This document shows positions 1-5,649 of a DNA stretch of 6,449 nucleotides, in pieces. Position numbers and translations under genes: made by a program. Source of the DNA: CAZCEC01 sp964497615 (GTDB taxonomy: Bacteria; Chloroflexota; Anaerolineae; Anaerolineales; UBA6663); assembly GCA_964497615.1 (NCBI GenBank), contig CAZCEC010000137.1, forward strand, positions 1 through 6,449, in the 5' to 3' direction. Position 1 is the first letter of the stretch. Each line of letters opens with the position of its first letter. The notes beneath the pieces are model-generated. The model did no database searches, had not been told where the DNA came from, and saw only the letters and a program-made list of their open reading frames with translations.

Positions 1-20
1 AATCCCAGGAAAGGGTATAA

Positions 21-47
21 GGGGCGAGAGGGGTGTGAGGGGCGGGG
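21..47 (+). other. G-quadruplex motif, four runs of four G
   Basis: The plus strand reads GGGG (21-24), five bases, GGGG (30-33), five bases, GGGG (39-42), one base, GGGG (44-47). This fits the canonical quadruplex rule of at least three G per run and loops of one to seven bases, and would allow four tetrads. It lies about 220 bp upstream of the methyltransferase start. Folding and function are not shown by sequence alone; the G-rich background makes chance occurrence more likely. Confidence 0.6.
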
Positions 48-61
48 ACTCAGGAGAACCA

Positions 62-90
62 GGGGGAGTAAGGGAAGTGGGGAAGTGGGG
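62..90 (+). other. Second G-quadruplex motif with AAGT-spaced G runs
   Basis: G runs occur at 62-66, 72-74, 79-82 and 87-90, separated by AGTAA, AAGT and AAGT. The regular GGG-AAGT spacing also forms a short imperfect tandem repeat. A further cluster of G runs (112-117, 120-123, 125-127) follows but lacks four clearly separate tracts. As with the first motif, this is a sequence-pattern call only. Confidence 0.5.
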
Positions 91-129
91 AAATGGAGGC
101 GATGGCGATGAGGGGGGATGGGGCGGGCA

Positions 130-135
130 TATAAT
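130..135 (+). promoter_or_regulatory. Possible -10 box (TATAAT) upstream of the methyltransferase gene
   Basis: A perfect TATAAT lies at 130-135 in otherwise G-rich DNA, about 130 bp before the ATG at 268. No TTGACA-like hexamer is found 16-18 bp upstream (106-113 reads CGATGAGG), so it is only half of a sigma-70 promoter. It is the best candidate in the leader, but weak. Confidence 0.25.
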
Positions 136-267
136 GGCGAGAGGCGAAGGATGTGGCGCGGGCGATTGCGCCGCTGGAGGAGGAGTATGCGATGGCAAGG
201 AGGCAGAGGGACGGGTGTGGGAGTGTGGAGGTGTGTAAGGGAGTGAGCAATTGAGGGGAAGGGAGCG

Positions 268-1083
268 ATGGCGGTGAATGAGTATTTGCAGGCGAACCAG
301 CAGCGGTGGGAGCAGTTGACGCTGGAGCACGAGGCGTCGGCGTTCTATGACCTGGAGGGGTTCCGGGCGGGGAAGGACCGGCTGCGATCGATTGAACTGG
401 AGGAGTTGGGCGATGTGGCGGGGAAGCGGCTGCTGCATTTGCAGTGCCACTTTGGGCTGGATACGCTGGCGTGGGCGCGGCGAGGCGCGATAGCAACCGG
501 GGTGGACTTTGCGGAGAACGCGATTGCGCTGGCGCAGCGGCTGAGCGCAGAGCTGAACATCCCGGCGGAGTTCGTGTGTTCGGACGTGGCGAAGCTGCCG
601 GAGGCCTTGCAGGGGGAGTTCGACATTGTGTTCACGTCGTACGGGGTGCTGCACGGGCTGCCGGACTTGGGGCGTTGGGGGCAGGTCATCGCGCACTTCG
701 TAAAGCCGGGCGGCATTTTCTATATCGTGGAGGATCACCCGTTCATGCGGGTCTTCCGGGCCGGAGGCGAGGGGGAATTGCGGCCGGAGCGGTCGTATTT
801 CTTCCGGGAGACGCCGCAGCGCATCGAGGCGGCGGGGTCGTATGCGACGGGGACAGGGGGGGCGGCGGGCGTGTCGTACGTGTGGGATCACAGCTTGGGG
901 GAGATCATCGGCGCGCTGGTGGGGGCGGGGCTGAGGATCGAGTTCCTGCACGAGTTCCCGTACGCGGCGCGGGCGAAATTCCCAGGGATGGTCCAGGGGG
1001 AGGATGGCTGGTGGCGGCTGGCGGGCGAGCAGCACGGCACGATCCCGTTCCTATTTTCGCTGCAGGCGAGAAAGGCAGGGTGA
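268..1083 (+). CDS. Class I SAM-dependent methyltransferase, substrate unknown
   Basis: This 271-residue protein is a complete class I (Rossmann-fold) SAM-dependent methyltransferase, presumably cytosolic. Motif I is the variant LLHLQCHFGLDTLAWAR (residues 55-71) in place of the common LDLGCGTG. It is followed by the acidic residue D80 in TGVDF, which should bind the SAM ribose. SDVAKLP (105-111, D106) fits motif II, FDIVFTSYGVLHGLPDL (118-134) fits the motif IV region, and KPGGIFYIVEDHPF (146-159) fits the strand after it. The N-terminal helix with SAFYDLEGF is typical, as I recall, of this subfamily, which is common in Chloroflexota and Firmicutes. The ATG at 268 is preceded by AGGGGAAGGG, a usable Shine-Dalgarno, and keeps the conserved N-terminus. 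The stop overlaps the next gene by four bases (GTGA), suggesting translational coupling. The fold is clear; the methyl acceptor cannot be told from sequence. Confidence 0.9.
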   Translation: MAVNEYLQANQQRWEQLTLEHEASAFYDLEGFRAGKDRLRSIELEELGDVAGKRLLHLQCHFGLDTLAWARRGAIATGVDFAENAIALAQRLSAELNIPAEFVCSDVAKLPEALQGEFDIVFTSYGVLHGLPDLGRWGQVIAHFVKPGGIFYIVEDHPFMRVFRAGGEGELRPERSYFFRETPQRIEAAGSYATGTGGAAGVSYVWDHSLGEIIGALVGAGLRIEFLHEFPYAARAKFPGMVQGEDGWWRLAGEQHGTIPFLFSLQARKAG

Positions 1084-1379
1084 GGGTGGAGCCACTGACA
1101 TCGGTGGTGATGGGGCGGAACGAGGGGGAGAATGTGAGGTCCACGCTGTGGGCGGCGATCGAGGAGGACGGGCGGCTGGAGGTGCAGCGGAGCGACTATG
1201 GGAAGCTGGTGGAGGAGGTGTGGGGGCGGGACGAGTATGAGTACAACGTGGCGGTGGCGGCGGGGTACAAGGACACGGTGCTGCTGCTGCTGGTCAAGGA
1301 CTTTATGAAGGACGATGTGGCGTTCCGGGAGTGGCTGGAGGCCAAGGGGGTGCCGTTCGAGACGAGCAGTTGGCCGTGA
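1080..1379 (+). CDS. Small conserved-looking protein of unknown function
   Basis: This 99-residue acidic protein is not assigned to a named family. The preferred GTG start (1080) overlaps the methyltransferase stop codon as GTGA, with AAAGG a few bases upstream (1070-1074). An internal ATG at 1110 would give 89 residues but has no good Shine-Dalgarno. The N-terminal half contains GENVRSTLWAAIEEDGRLEV, which reads like a small beta-rich segment. The centre has a SDYGKLVEEVWGRDEYEY stretch, then AVAAGYKDTVLLLLVKD and a C-terminal helix-like FREWLEAKGVPFE ending in SSWP. The run VLLLLVKD is too short and too flanked by charge to be a membrane span. There is no signal peptide and no Cys or metal motif, so it is probably cytosolic. 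The tight overlap suggests co-expression with the methyltransferase. The same frame stays open upstream to about 444, but that part is an Arg/Gly-rich shadow of the methyltransferase. Confidence 0.72.
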   Translation: MRVEPLTSVVMGRNEGENVRSTLWAAIEEDGRLEVQRSDYGKLVEEVWGRDEYEYNVAVAAGYKDTVLLLLVKDFMKDDVAFREWLEAKGVPFETSSWP

Positions 1380-1536
1380 TAGACAGTTATGTTATGTTGT
1401 TTTTGGCGGGGATGACATCCGAAACGAAACCGAAACGCACCGCCCACGCTAGATAACACCCCTAGAAACTGCCGCGCAACGGCTGTCTTGGATACTGTGG
1501 TCAAGAACGGACGAGACGACAGGAAAGGAGACAGCC

Positions 1537-2005
1537 ATGTTCGCGACAGACACCCTCAAGAATACCGATGCCGCCACCGTGGCTGTCCGCCGGTACGAGA
1601 CATTGCGGCAGCGGGCGCAGATCGGCCAGGTGTGGGCGGCCATCACCCGGAAGGCGCGCGGGCTGTGCGCCCTGCCCGACCGGCTGCCGAGCGAGCAGCG
1701 CTACGCCGGGCAGAAGAGCGTGGCGATCGACGAAATCCGCGGCTCGGAGGGGCGGGCGGCGGACTTCGACGCGGAGTTCAACCCGCTGCGCAGCACGACG
1801 CTGGAGCGCTGGGTGAGCATCTTCAAGGCGCGGGCGCAGGGCAAGGAATTGCCCCCCGTGGACCTGGTGCAGTACGGNNNNNNNNNNTTTCACCGCTTTC
1901 CCTTTTCACCCGGCGCGGTGTGAGCGCGACGGGCACCATCGCATCTCAGTGGCGCGGGCGCGGGGGGAAGCATTCATCGACGCGAAGGTGACGCTGTGGC
2001 GGTAG
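1537..2005 (+). CDS. ParB-like domain protein, interrupted by an assembly gap
   Basis: The first part (1537 to the gap at 1878) encodes about 113 residues ending LPPVDLVQY. It includes VAIDEIRGSEGRAADFDAEF and FNPLRSTTLERWVSIF. Beyond the gap, from 1928, another frame encodes DGHHRISVARARGEAFIDAK and then VTLWR with a TAG at 2003-2005. From memory, Chloroflexota have a family of 140-170-residue proteins with this exact order: a 'GSxxRxxDFDxxF' block, a 'LPPVxLxxVGxxYFV' strand and 'DGHHRxSVARxxG', where DGHHR is the ParB/sulfiredoxin-like signature. The two pieces are therefore very probably one gene. The ATG is well supported by AAAGGAG at 1524-1530 with a six-base spacer. Ten Ns put the halves out of frame, and 1888-1927 does not encode the expected strand, so the join is probably wrong in length or sequence. 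A partition role should not be assumed; the function of this stand-alone family is unknown to me. Confidence 0.75.
1878..1887. other. Assembly gap (10 N) inside the ParB-like gene
   Basis: Ten consecutive Ns lie inside a coding region. A round number of Ns is usually a placeholder of unknown true length. The upstream coding frame starts at 1537 and the downstream family motif starts at 1928; these are in different frames if the gap is taken as exactly ten bases. The 40 bases after the gap are unusually pyrimidine-rich at first (TTTCACCGCTTTCCC) compared with their surroundings. Confidence 0.95.
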
Positions 2006-2048
2006 GAGTGGTGGTCAGTCCGTAGGGAGACTAAAGGCGGGATGAGAC

Positions 2049-2083
2049 GCCGCCGGGCACGAAGATGCCCGGCGGCTTTGTTT
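2049..2083 (+). terminator. Intrinsic terminator of the ParB-like gene, between convergent genes
   Basis: A perfect 11-bp stem is formed by GCCGCCGGGCA (2049-2059) and TGCCCGGCGGC (2066-2076) with a six-base loop, followed by TTTGTTT (2077-2083). It lies 43 bp after the TAG of the ParB-like gene and directly abuts the stop codon of the convergent hydrolase gene (2083-2085). The T-tract favours termination of plus-strand transcripts. The hairpin could also stop or protect the 3' end of the minus-strand transcript, although that side lacks a T-tract after the stem. Confidence 0.88.
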
Positions 2084-3102
2084 CATGGCTGGACCAGATC
2101 GATCAGGGTGGTATAGACCAGGGGGGTGTTGGGGTTGGGCGGTTCGGGCTCGATTACGTCGTGGGGGAGAGCAAGGGCGGCGGGGAACTCGTAGGTTTCC
2201 ACCGCGGCACCCTGCCGCCGCCACTGCGCCACCACCTGGGCGGTGAGCGGGTTGCTGACCCGCTGGTCGTTGGCATTCGTCACCACCACGAGGCGGGCCG
2301 CGGCCGGGGCCTCGTGGCCGGCTGCGACCTGGACGGCATCGCCGAGGCGCAACACCTGCGCCAGGGCGCGGGTGGCATAGCGCGGGTACGAGTGCAGAGG
2401 CAGCACGCCGGCCTTAAGTTCGGCATCCTTCCAGCGATAGCTGTTGGGCAGGAGTTGGTACAGCCGCGCGGCAGGGCGGGTGAGCGGCGTGGGCACCTGC
2501 TGGTAGCCAAAGGCGGGCGCGACCAATACGGCCTGATCCAGGTCGGGTCGTTCCTGGGCGGCCCAGGCCGTCACAATCGCCCCGCCCGAGATTCCCAGCA
2601 TGGTCACGTGCTCGCCCAGACCATGGGCGATATCCAGCACCTCGCCGGCATAGGCGACCAGGTCCTCGGCCGTGATTTGGGCCTGCTCATCGTTGAGCCG
2701 GTCCAGCAGACCATGCTGCGGCAGGGGCACGATGAGCACGTTGTAGCCCAGGGTGTGGAACTGCTCGCCGAGCGCGACGAACTGCTGAGGGCAGTCGGTG
2801 TAGCCATGCACAAGGACGATGGCGCGCGGTTGGCGCTGGCCGTGCGTCAAGAATCGCGTCCCACACAGGGGGTGCATTTCCACGCCATCGAGGCGGCCGG
2901 CAAGCACCTGGATGCGCCAGGCGGCTTCGGCGTAGCCGGTCGCCGGCTGGGGCAGAGCGCGCAAGGCGGCCGGGTTCTCGGGCCAAAACAGAAACCCGGC
3001 GGCGAGCGCCAATAGGGCGATCAGACAACACATGATCACCATCATCGGGCGACGGGACCTGGGCCGGGATGTGTGCTGAGGCAGTACGGTCAAGCCAGCC
3101 AT
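2083..3102 (-). CDS. Membrane-anchored alpha/beta hydrolase (lipase/esterase-like)
   Basis: This 339-residue serine hydrolase has the alpha/beta fold. Counted from the chosen ATG at 3102, residues 14-20 are Arg-rich (RPRSRRP). A hydrophobic segment follows (about 21-40, MVIMCCLIALLALAAGFLFW), which should act as an uncleaved N-terminal anchor. VLVHGYTD (about 96-103) supplies the oxyanion-hole HG. GISGG (170-174) is the nucleophile elbow with Ser172. VVTNANDQRVSN gives the likely acid Asp279, and LPHDVIEP gives His314. All three catalytic residues are present and in order. The family resembles the S33 aminopeptidase/monoacylglycerol lipase-like hydrolases; the substrate is unknown. A GTG start at 3135 would add 11 residues but lacks a Shine-Dalgarno, whereas 3102 has AGGAGG four bases upstream. 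The gene stands alone, converging on the ParB-like gene and with 204 bp between it and the upstream lipoprotein gene. Confidence 0.87.
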   Translation of the reverse strand: MAGLTVLPQHTSRPRSRRPMMVIMCCLIALLALAAGFLFWPENPAALRALPQPATGYAEAAWRIQVLAGRLDGVEMHPLCGTRFLTHGQRQPRAIVLVHGYTDCPQQFVALGEQFHTLGYNVLIVPLPQHGLLDRLNDEQAQITAEDLVAYAGEVLDIAHGLGEHVTMLGISGGAIVTAWAAQERPDLDQAVLVAPAFGYQQVPTPLTRPAARLYQLLPNSYRWKDAELKAGVLPLHSYPRYATRALAQVLRLGDAVQVAAGHEAPAAARLVVVTNANDQRVSNPLTAQVVAQWRRQGAAVETYEFPAALALPHDVIEPEPPNPNTPLVYTTLIDLVQP

Positions 3103-3106
3103 CGGG

Positions 3107-3112
3107 CCTCCT
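3107..3112 (-). promoter_or_regulatory. Shine-Dalgarno deciding the hydrolase start
   Basis: On the minus strand AGGAGG (3112 to 3107) lies four bases before the ATG at 3102-3100. It is a full consensus match and decides for this start over the in-frame GTG at 3135. Confidence 0.8.
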
Positions 3113-3114
3113 GC

Positions 3115-3162
3115 CACGCTGGCGGTGCCACCCACCCATCTGGTGGGCGACCGCCAAGCGTG
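3115..3162 (-). promoter_or_regulatory. Long two-part hairpin in the hydrolase mRNA leader
   Basis: CACGCTGGCGGT (3115-3126) pairs with ACCGCC-A-AGCGTG (3150-3162), giving 12 base pairs with one bulged base. Inside it CCCACC (3131-3136) pairs with GGTGGG (3142-3147) around a five-base loop. In the minus-strand transcript the hairpin ends two bases before the AGGAGG Shine-Dalgarno, so it could affect ribosome access, mRNA stability or termination. No T-tract follows, and no known riboswitch or leader family is recognised. Confidence 0.55.
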
Positions 3163-3196
3163 AATGGAGGCCAGAATAAGGACTGGCGACCGCCAA
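3146..3196. repeat. Two copies of GGCGACCGCCAA, 39 bp apart
   Basis: Identical 12-bp copies lie at 3146-3157 and 3185-3196. Each contains a short dyad (GGCG-AC-CGCC), extended to TGGCG-AC-CGCCA in the second copy. The first copy is also part of one arm of the leader hairpin. Their place upstream of the hydrolase gene would suit operator sites, but a GC-rich 12-mer can recur by chance and no regulator gene is adjacent. Confidence 0.35.
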
Positions 3197-3237
3197 AGGA
3201 AGCCAGCGCCCTGCCAAAAGACGCCAATGAGGAGGAC

Positions 3238-3264
3238 GGCCGGAAAGGCGACAATTTTCCGGCC
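3238..3264 (-). terminator. Hairpin downstream of the lipoprotein gene, possible terminator
   Basis: GGCCGGAAA (3238-3246) pairs perfectly with TTTCCGGCC (3256-3264) around a nine-base loop. It starts 42 bp past the stop codon of the solute-binding lipoprotein gene (TAG at 3309-3307 on minus). No run of T follows on either strand, so it is at best a weak or Rho-assisted terminator or a 3'-end stabilising structure. Confidence 0.45.
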
Positions 3265-3306
3265 TATCCGAGGGGAGATGGCAGCCGAGCGCGCCTGGTT
3301 TGGCTC

Positions 3307-5472
3307 CTACGGCCCGTCGAACTCCAAGGTGAGGCTGGGGATGACGAGGGCGCCGATGGGGGTGAGGATGTAATTCTTGACGTAGGGCTGGACGAGCACA
3401 TCGGCGACGCTGTGGGCGAGGGGGAGGGTGGCGAAGTCGCCCAAGAGGGTAGTCTCAGCCTGGCGGTAAAGGTCAAGGCGGACAGCGGCATCTGGCTCGG
3501 AACGGGCAGATTCGAGCAGGGCATCGACGGCGGGGTTGGCATAGCCGCCGACGTTGAACTCACTGCCGGAGTGGAAAAGGATGTCGAGGAAGTTCTCGGG
3601 GTCGGGGTAATCGGCGCACCAGCCGTAGCTGACGACGTGGCCGTGCTGCTCGCGGGCGGCGCGGGTGTAGTCCAGGGGGTCCAACTGCTGAATCTCAACT
3701 GAGAGACCCAGGTTGCCGCGCCACATGTCGGCGATGGCGGTGACGAAGCCGCTGGGCGCCTGGCCGGAGCCGCCCTCATTGATGATGATGGCCGGGATAT
3801 CGCCGCCGGCATAGCTGGAGGCGGCCAGGGCGTCGACGGCGGCCTGGGCATCGAAGGTGAAGCGCGGCAGGTCGGAAGCGTAGCCGGGCATGGCGGGCGG
3901 GAGGACGGTATTGGCCAGCAAGGAGCCAGGGTTGAAGAGCTCGATCAGGGCGGCGCGGTCGAGGGCCAGGGCCAGGGCGCGGCGCACGTTGGCGTCGTCC
4001 AGGGGCGGGCGGGAGACGTCCAACTGGAGGAGGGTGGTGCACATGGTGGTGGTCTGGAGCCACTCGTCGCGGAGGGGGCTGGCGGGCTGGCTGATCTCGG
4101 CCGCCTCGGCAGCCTGAAGGCCAACGACGTCCAGGTCGCCAATCTCGTACAGGCTGAGGGGGGTGCCGCCAATCTGGAGCAGGTAGACGACATAGGGGAT
4201 GCCAGCCAAGGTGTGGTAGGCCGGGTTGCGCACGAAGACCACGGTCTCGTCTTCAATGTAGTCGCGCAGGAGGTAGGGGCCGCTGGGGTCGGGGTCGAAC
4301 ATCCAGCGGGCGGGGCTGAGGGCGACGTTCTCCGGGTTGACGACAAAGGCCGTGGGGTAGGTGAGCTTGGCGAGGAAGTAGGCCTTGGGGGCGTCCAGGG
4401 TGACGACCAGGGTGCGGTCGTCCACGGCCGCCAGGCCGGCAATATGGTCGGCCTCGCCGGCCAACATCTCGTCCACGCCCAAGATGTCGCCCAGGTAGGT
4501 GGCAGCGGTGGGCGAGTCGGTGGCGGGGTCGGCGGCGCGCTCCCAACTGTAGACGACGTCGGCGGCGGTGAGGGGGCGGCCGGAGGCGAAGGTGAGGCCC
4601 TCGCGCAGGGTGAAGGTGTAGGTCAGGCCGTCGGGGCTGATCTCCCAGCCTTCGGCCAGCTCGGGCACGATTTCCAACTCAGGGCTGAGGCGAACGAGGC
4701 CGGCAAAAAGCATGCCCACGTAGCCGGACGCGGAGCCGGTGGCGCGGGCGGGGTCGAGGTCTTGCGGCTCGGGGTCGCCGCCCAAGACGACGAGGGTTTC
4801 GCGCCGGTCGAGGCCGTAGATGACGTTGTTGAACGCCAGGCTGCCGTAAACCTGGTCCAGGGTGGTGGCGCGGGTATCCATCAGTTCAGGCGCGATGTAG
4901 AGGATGATGATGTGGCGGCGGCCATCGTGGACGGCCAGGGAGAGGCGCACCAGCAGGGGTTCCTCGGTGTCGTCGCTGAGCAGGTCCACGGAGGGGGCGG
5001 TGAGGCCGTCCGCCAACACCACTTCCCCCTCCCCCACCGGCTCGAAGTTGCGGCCGTTGTCGGCCATGCCGGCGGCGAACTCGGTGACGACCTGCTCCAG
5101 CGGGGGCTGGAGGGGATCGAGGTCGCGATAGACGAGCAGCAGCAGGCCGCCGGCCGTATCGGCGAAGACGACGCCGGAGGGATCCTCGGAGTTGACGACC
5201 CAGTTGACGGGGACAACGAGCGAGAAGCCGGCGGTGTCGTGCTGATAGAGGCCGCGCGGCGTGGGGGAGGGGCCGGGGGTGGCGGAGGGTTCTGGGATGG
5301 CCGTGCTGGTGGGCCGCTGGGTGGCGGTGGCGGCGAGCGTGGAGGTGGCGGCGGCCACGGCGGGGGTGCTGGAGGCCGCCGGGGTGGGCGTGGCGGCGCC
5401 GGGCAAGCCAGGCAGGGTGCAGGCCAAGAGGGCGGCTGCCAGGGTGAGGAGCGGGAGGGCGAGGCGTTTCAC
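3307..5472 (-). CDS. Lipoprotein: PsbP/DcrB-like domain fused to a family 5 ABC solute-binding protein
   Basis: This 721-residue exported lipoprotein is much longer than the roughly 500-550 residues of ordinary DppA/OppA-type binding proteins. From the GTG at 5472 it begins (M)KRLALPLLTLAAALLAC, a lipoprotein signal with Cys18 as the lipidated residue. Residues about 20-73 are a Pro/Thr/Ser/Ala linker. Residues about 74-216 (GFSLVVPVNW ... HIIILYIAP ... YGSLAF) resemble PsbP/DcrB-like domains. From about 226 the SBP_bac_5 domain begins (LVVLGGDPEPQDLDP), with its signature PELAEGWEISPDGLTYTFTL (270-289), REGLTFASGRPLTAADVVYS, and later DDANVRRALALALDR and YGWCADYPDPENF. Such proteins deliver peptides, nickel or similar ligands to an ABC importer. 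None is encoded in this window, so the ligand is unknown. An ATG at 5514 would add 14 Arg/Pro-rich residues but lacks a Shine-Dalgarno. Confidence 0.9.
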   Translation of the reverse strand: MKRLALPLLTLAAALLACTLPGLPGAATPTPAASSTPAVAAATSTLAATATQRPTSTAIPEPSATPGPSPTPRGLYQHDTAGFSLVVPVNWVVNSEDPSGVVFADTAGGLLLLVYRDLDPLQPPLEQVVTEFAAGMADNGRNFEPVGEGEVVLADGLTAPSVDLLSDDTEEPLLVRLSLAVHDGRRHIIILYIAPELMDTRATTLDQVYGSLAFNNVIYGLDRRETLVVLGGDPEPQDLDPARATGSASGYVGMLFAGLVRLSPELEIVPELAEGWEISPDGLTYTFTLREGLTFASGRPLTAADVVYSWERAADPATDSPTAATYLGDILGVDEMLAGEADHIAGLAAVDDRTLVVTLDAPKAYFLAKLTYPTAFVVNPENVALSPARWMFDPDPSGPYLLRDYIEDETVVFVRNPAYHTLAGIPYVVYLLQIGGTPLSLYEIGDLDVVGLQAAEAAEISQPASPLRDEWLQTTTMCTTLLQLDVSRPPLDDANVRRALALALDRAALIELFNPGSLLANTVLPPAMPGYASDLPRFTFDAQAAVDALAASSYAGGDIPAIIINEGGSGQAPSGFVTAIADMWRGNLGLSVEIQQLDPLDYTRAAREQHGHVVSYGWCADYPDPENFLDILFHSGSEFNVGGYANPAVDALLESARSEPDAAVRLDLYRQAETTLLGDFATLPLAHSVADVLVQPYVKNYILTPIGALVIPSLTLEFDGP

Positions 5473-5480
5473 GGGCAGCG

Positions 5481-5486
5481 TCCTTT
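5481..5486 (-). promoter_or_regulatory. Shine-Dalgarno deciding the GTG start of the lipoprotein
   Basis: AAAGGA on the minus strand (5486 to 5481) lies eight bases before the GTG at 5472-5470. With this start the protein opens directly with a standard Lys-Arg lipoprotein signal. The in-frame ATG at 5514 has no comparable site upstream. Confidence 0.65.
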
Positions 5487-5565
5487 CGGGTGGCGGCGGT
5501 CGGCGGATCGGCATACCAGTGCTACACGGGTGAAGGGCGGCAGGTTCAGCGGGTAAGGAGTGGCA

Positions 5566-5571
5566 ATTGTA
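5566..5571 (-). promoter_or_regulatory. Possible -10 box (TACAAT) for the lipoprotein gene
   Basis: TACAAT on the minus strand (5571 to 5566) matches the sigma-70 -10 consensus at five of six positions and lies 93 bp before the GTG start, in the least GC-rich part of the 177-bp spacer. No good -35 lies 16-18 bp upstream; a TTCACA is present but 23 bp away. Nearby, GGATT occurs three times on plus (5591, 5603, 5612), which may or may not matter. Confidence 0.3.
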
Positions 5572-5649
5572 CTCTGAGCACGGTGGCTACGGATTGTGAA
5601 GCGGATTAATCGGATTGGGCGTTGGTAGAACGGAATAGAGTGAGGGCCG

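Larger units (their letters stand above)
1..267. other. G-rich leader region without a supported gene
   Basis: This stretch precedes the methyltransferase gene. The plus strand is very rich in G and purines, with runs of four to six G, and contains two G-quadruplex motifs described separately. Open frames exist on both strands, but their translations are low-complexity (Gly-rich on plus, Pro/Ser/Thr-rich on minus), as expected from skewed composition. One short plus-strand frame, open from 135 to a TGA at 252-254, gives a more protein-like sequence (DVARAIAPLEEEYAMARRQR). It is preceded by an in-frame TAA at 132-134 and has only a late ATG at 192, so it could be a decayed gene end but is not called. 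The first bases may belong to the far end of an upstream gene that cannot be recognised here. Confidence 0.6.

Noticed and set aside
35..238. Plus-strand Gly-rich reading frame of 67 codons with four Cys near its end
   Set aside because: Low-complexity translation driven by G-rich DNA, no clear ribosome site, no family resemblance.
135..254. Short protein-like frame just upstream of the methyltransferase
   Set aside because: In-frame stop at 132-134 and no early start codon; at most a decayed gene end.
50..496. Minus-strand Pro/Ser/Thr-rich frame of 148 codons
   Set aside because: It overlaps the methyltransferase gene antisense and has the composition expected of a complement of G-rich DNA.
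444..1079. Upstream extension of the small protein's frame inside the methyltransferase gene
   Set aside because: Arg/Gly/Ala-rich shadow sequence; the coding character changes at 1080, where the GTGA overlap lies.
1380..1536. Promoter or terminator between the small protein and the ParB-like gene
   Set aside because: TAGACA (1380-1385) and GATACT (1491-1496) are not paired at a usable spacing and no stable hairpin with a T-tract is seen; only a short CCGAAACG repeat (1419 and 1430) stands out.
1537..2005. Chromosome partition (ParB) function for the DGHHR protein
   Set aside because: Only the short ParB-like signature is present; there is no helix-turn-helix domain, no ParA neighbour and no parS site.
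2065..3015. Plus-strand frame of 316 codons opposite the hydrolase
   Set aside because: Starts within the terminator hairpin and shows no motif; the minus-strand frame has an intact catalytic triad.
3073..3702. Plus-strand frame spanning the hydrolase start, spacer and lipoprotein end
   Set aside because: It is antisense to two real genes and its composition is Gly/Val/Asp-rich without domains.
4213..5556. Long plus-strand frame of 447 codons opposite the lipoprotein gene
   Set aside because: Gly/Val-rich antisense shadow; the minus-strand frame has a lipobox, clear domains and a ribosome site.
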